A DNA stretch of 5,661 nt from an uncultured Bacteroidota bacterium. Its GTDB lineage: Bacteria > Bacteroidota > Bacteroidia > Chitinophagales > Chitinophagaceae. The translations under genes were made by a program, and so were the position numbers. Positions 5,279 through 5,661 of the stretch are shown piece after piece. How positions within the stretch are numbered: position 1 is the first letter of the stretch; the number at the start of each line of letters is the position of its first letter. Location of the stretch: positions 1-5,661 of the forward strand of contig CAMLGR010000216.1 in the NCBI GenBank assembly GCA_946479615.1, given 5' to 3'. Below the pieces are notes generated by a model, which was given only the letters and a program-made list of their open reading frames with translations, searched no databases and was not told where the DNA came from.

Positions 5279-5661
5279 CTAGTTTTTAAGTACTTTATAA
5301 GAATTGCCATTGATCTGTAACAGGTACAAACCAGTTGGTAATGAAGGATCGACCTTTAATGCATTGGAACCAGACAGGGTGAATCTCACTTGTCCGCCTG
5401 CAGCATTATACAGCTTGATCACGGCTTTGTTAATATCGCCAGATGCCATTCCCCTGATTTGAATTTCGTCAACAAAAGGATTCGGGAAAAGACTTACAGG
5501 ATGGTTACCTGCCTGGCTGCTTGCATAGATCACTTTGGAATAAGATGATCTGCCATCAAAATCAAGCTGGCGGAGACGGTAGTATGCGACATCCCCGTCA
5601 TGAAATGCAGCATCAGTGAACTGGTAATTTTTCAGATCAACTGAATTACCGATACCGGCGC
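5279..5661 (-). CDS. C-terminal end of a secreted protein with type IX secretion sorting domain (5' truncated)
   Basis: The frame is open from the TAG at 5279-5281 to the right edge of the window, giving 126 complete codons; an internal GTG at 5533 is just a valine and not the start. The first part reads NSVDLKNYQFTDAAFHDGDVAYYRLRQLDFDGRSSYSKVIY, the sandwich-like stretch ('YYRL.Q.D.DG...YS.v') that in Bacteroidota usually comes just before the sorting tail. Then HPVSLFPNPFVDEIQIRG opens the roughly 75-residue type A sorting domain (Por_Secre_tail, TIGR04183 type), with LYNAAGGQV, the LPTGLYLLQI strand and a terminal YKVLKN. This tail directs a protein through the type IX secretion system and is cleaved during surface attachment or release. 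The cargo's own function lies outside the window; large adhesins, proteases and glycosidases are typical. Confidence 0.92.
   Translation of the reverse strand, partial: AGIGNSVDLKNYQFTDAAFHDGDVAYYRLRQLDFDGRSSYSKVIYASSQAGNHPVSLFPNPFVDEIQIRGMASGDINKAVIKLYNAAGGQVRFTLSGSNALKVDPSLPTGLYLLQINGNSYKVLKN

Noticed and set aside
5279..5533. A standalone 84-residue gene starting at GTG 5533.
   Set aside because: The frame continues upstream without a stop to the window edge and encodes the characteristic segment that precedes sorting domains, so the GTG is an internal valine of a larger gene.

Overview
The window looks like ordinary chromosomal DNA from a member of the Bacteroidota, most likely in or near the Chitinophagaceae. 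That family placement is an impression from protein style. Three things point to the phylum: a type IX secretion C-terminal sorting domain at the right edge, a TAnnTTTG-type -7 promoter element upstream of etfB, and the general lack of purine-rich Shine-Dalgarno sites before the genes.

Layout from left to right. (1) Positions 1-182 hold the last 59 codons of an unrecognised plus-strand gene. (2) Four minus-strand genes follow. In order of transcription they are etfB (2678-3421), etfA (1639-2601), a small exported protein of unknown function (901-1569) and a bifunctional-nuclease/UVR-motif protein (226-831). Hairpins with T-tracts after etfA and after the exported-protein gene suggest three transcription units rather than one operon. 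(3) A 124-bp divergent intergenic region carries the likely etfB promoter and two short leader hairpins. (4) A plus-strand pair follows: a 103-residue TPR protein and tilS, 13 bp apart and probably cotranscribed. (5) A terminator hairpin at 5228-5261 separates tilS from a convergent minus-strand gene. Only the C-terminal 126 residues of that gene are in the window, and they end in a type IX secretion sorting domain.

Functionally, EtfB and EtfA form the soluble FAD/AMP electron carrier that takes electrons from acyl-CoA and related dehydrogenases to the quinone pool. TilS makes lysidine at C34 of the AUA-reading isoleucine tRNA and is normally essential. The other genes are either broadly conserved with a poorly known role (bifunctional nuclease family, TPR) or surface/export proteins. 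I see no mobile element, CRISPR array, RNA gene, toxin-antitoxin pair or defence-like cluster, and no convincing candidate for a new system. The observations worth a second look are regulatory: a terminator whose T-tract touches the next gene's start codon, a structured AT-rich repeat between etfB and etfA, hairpins at the start of the etfB leader, and two slippery runs in tilS.
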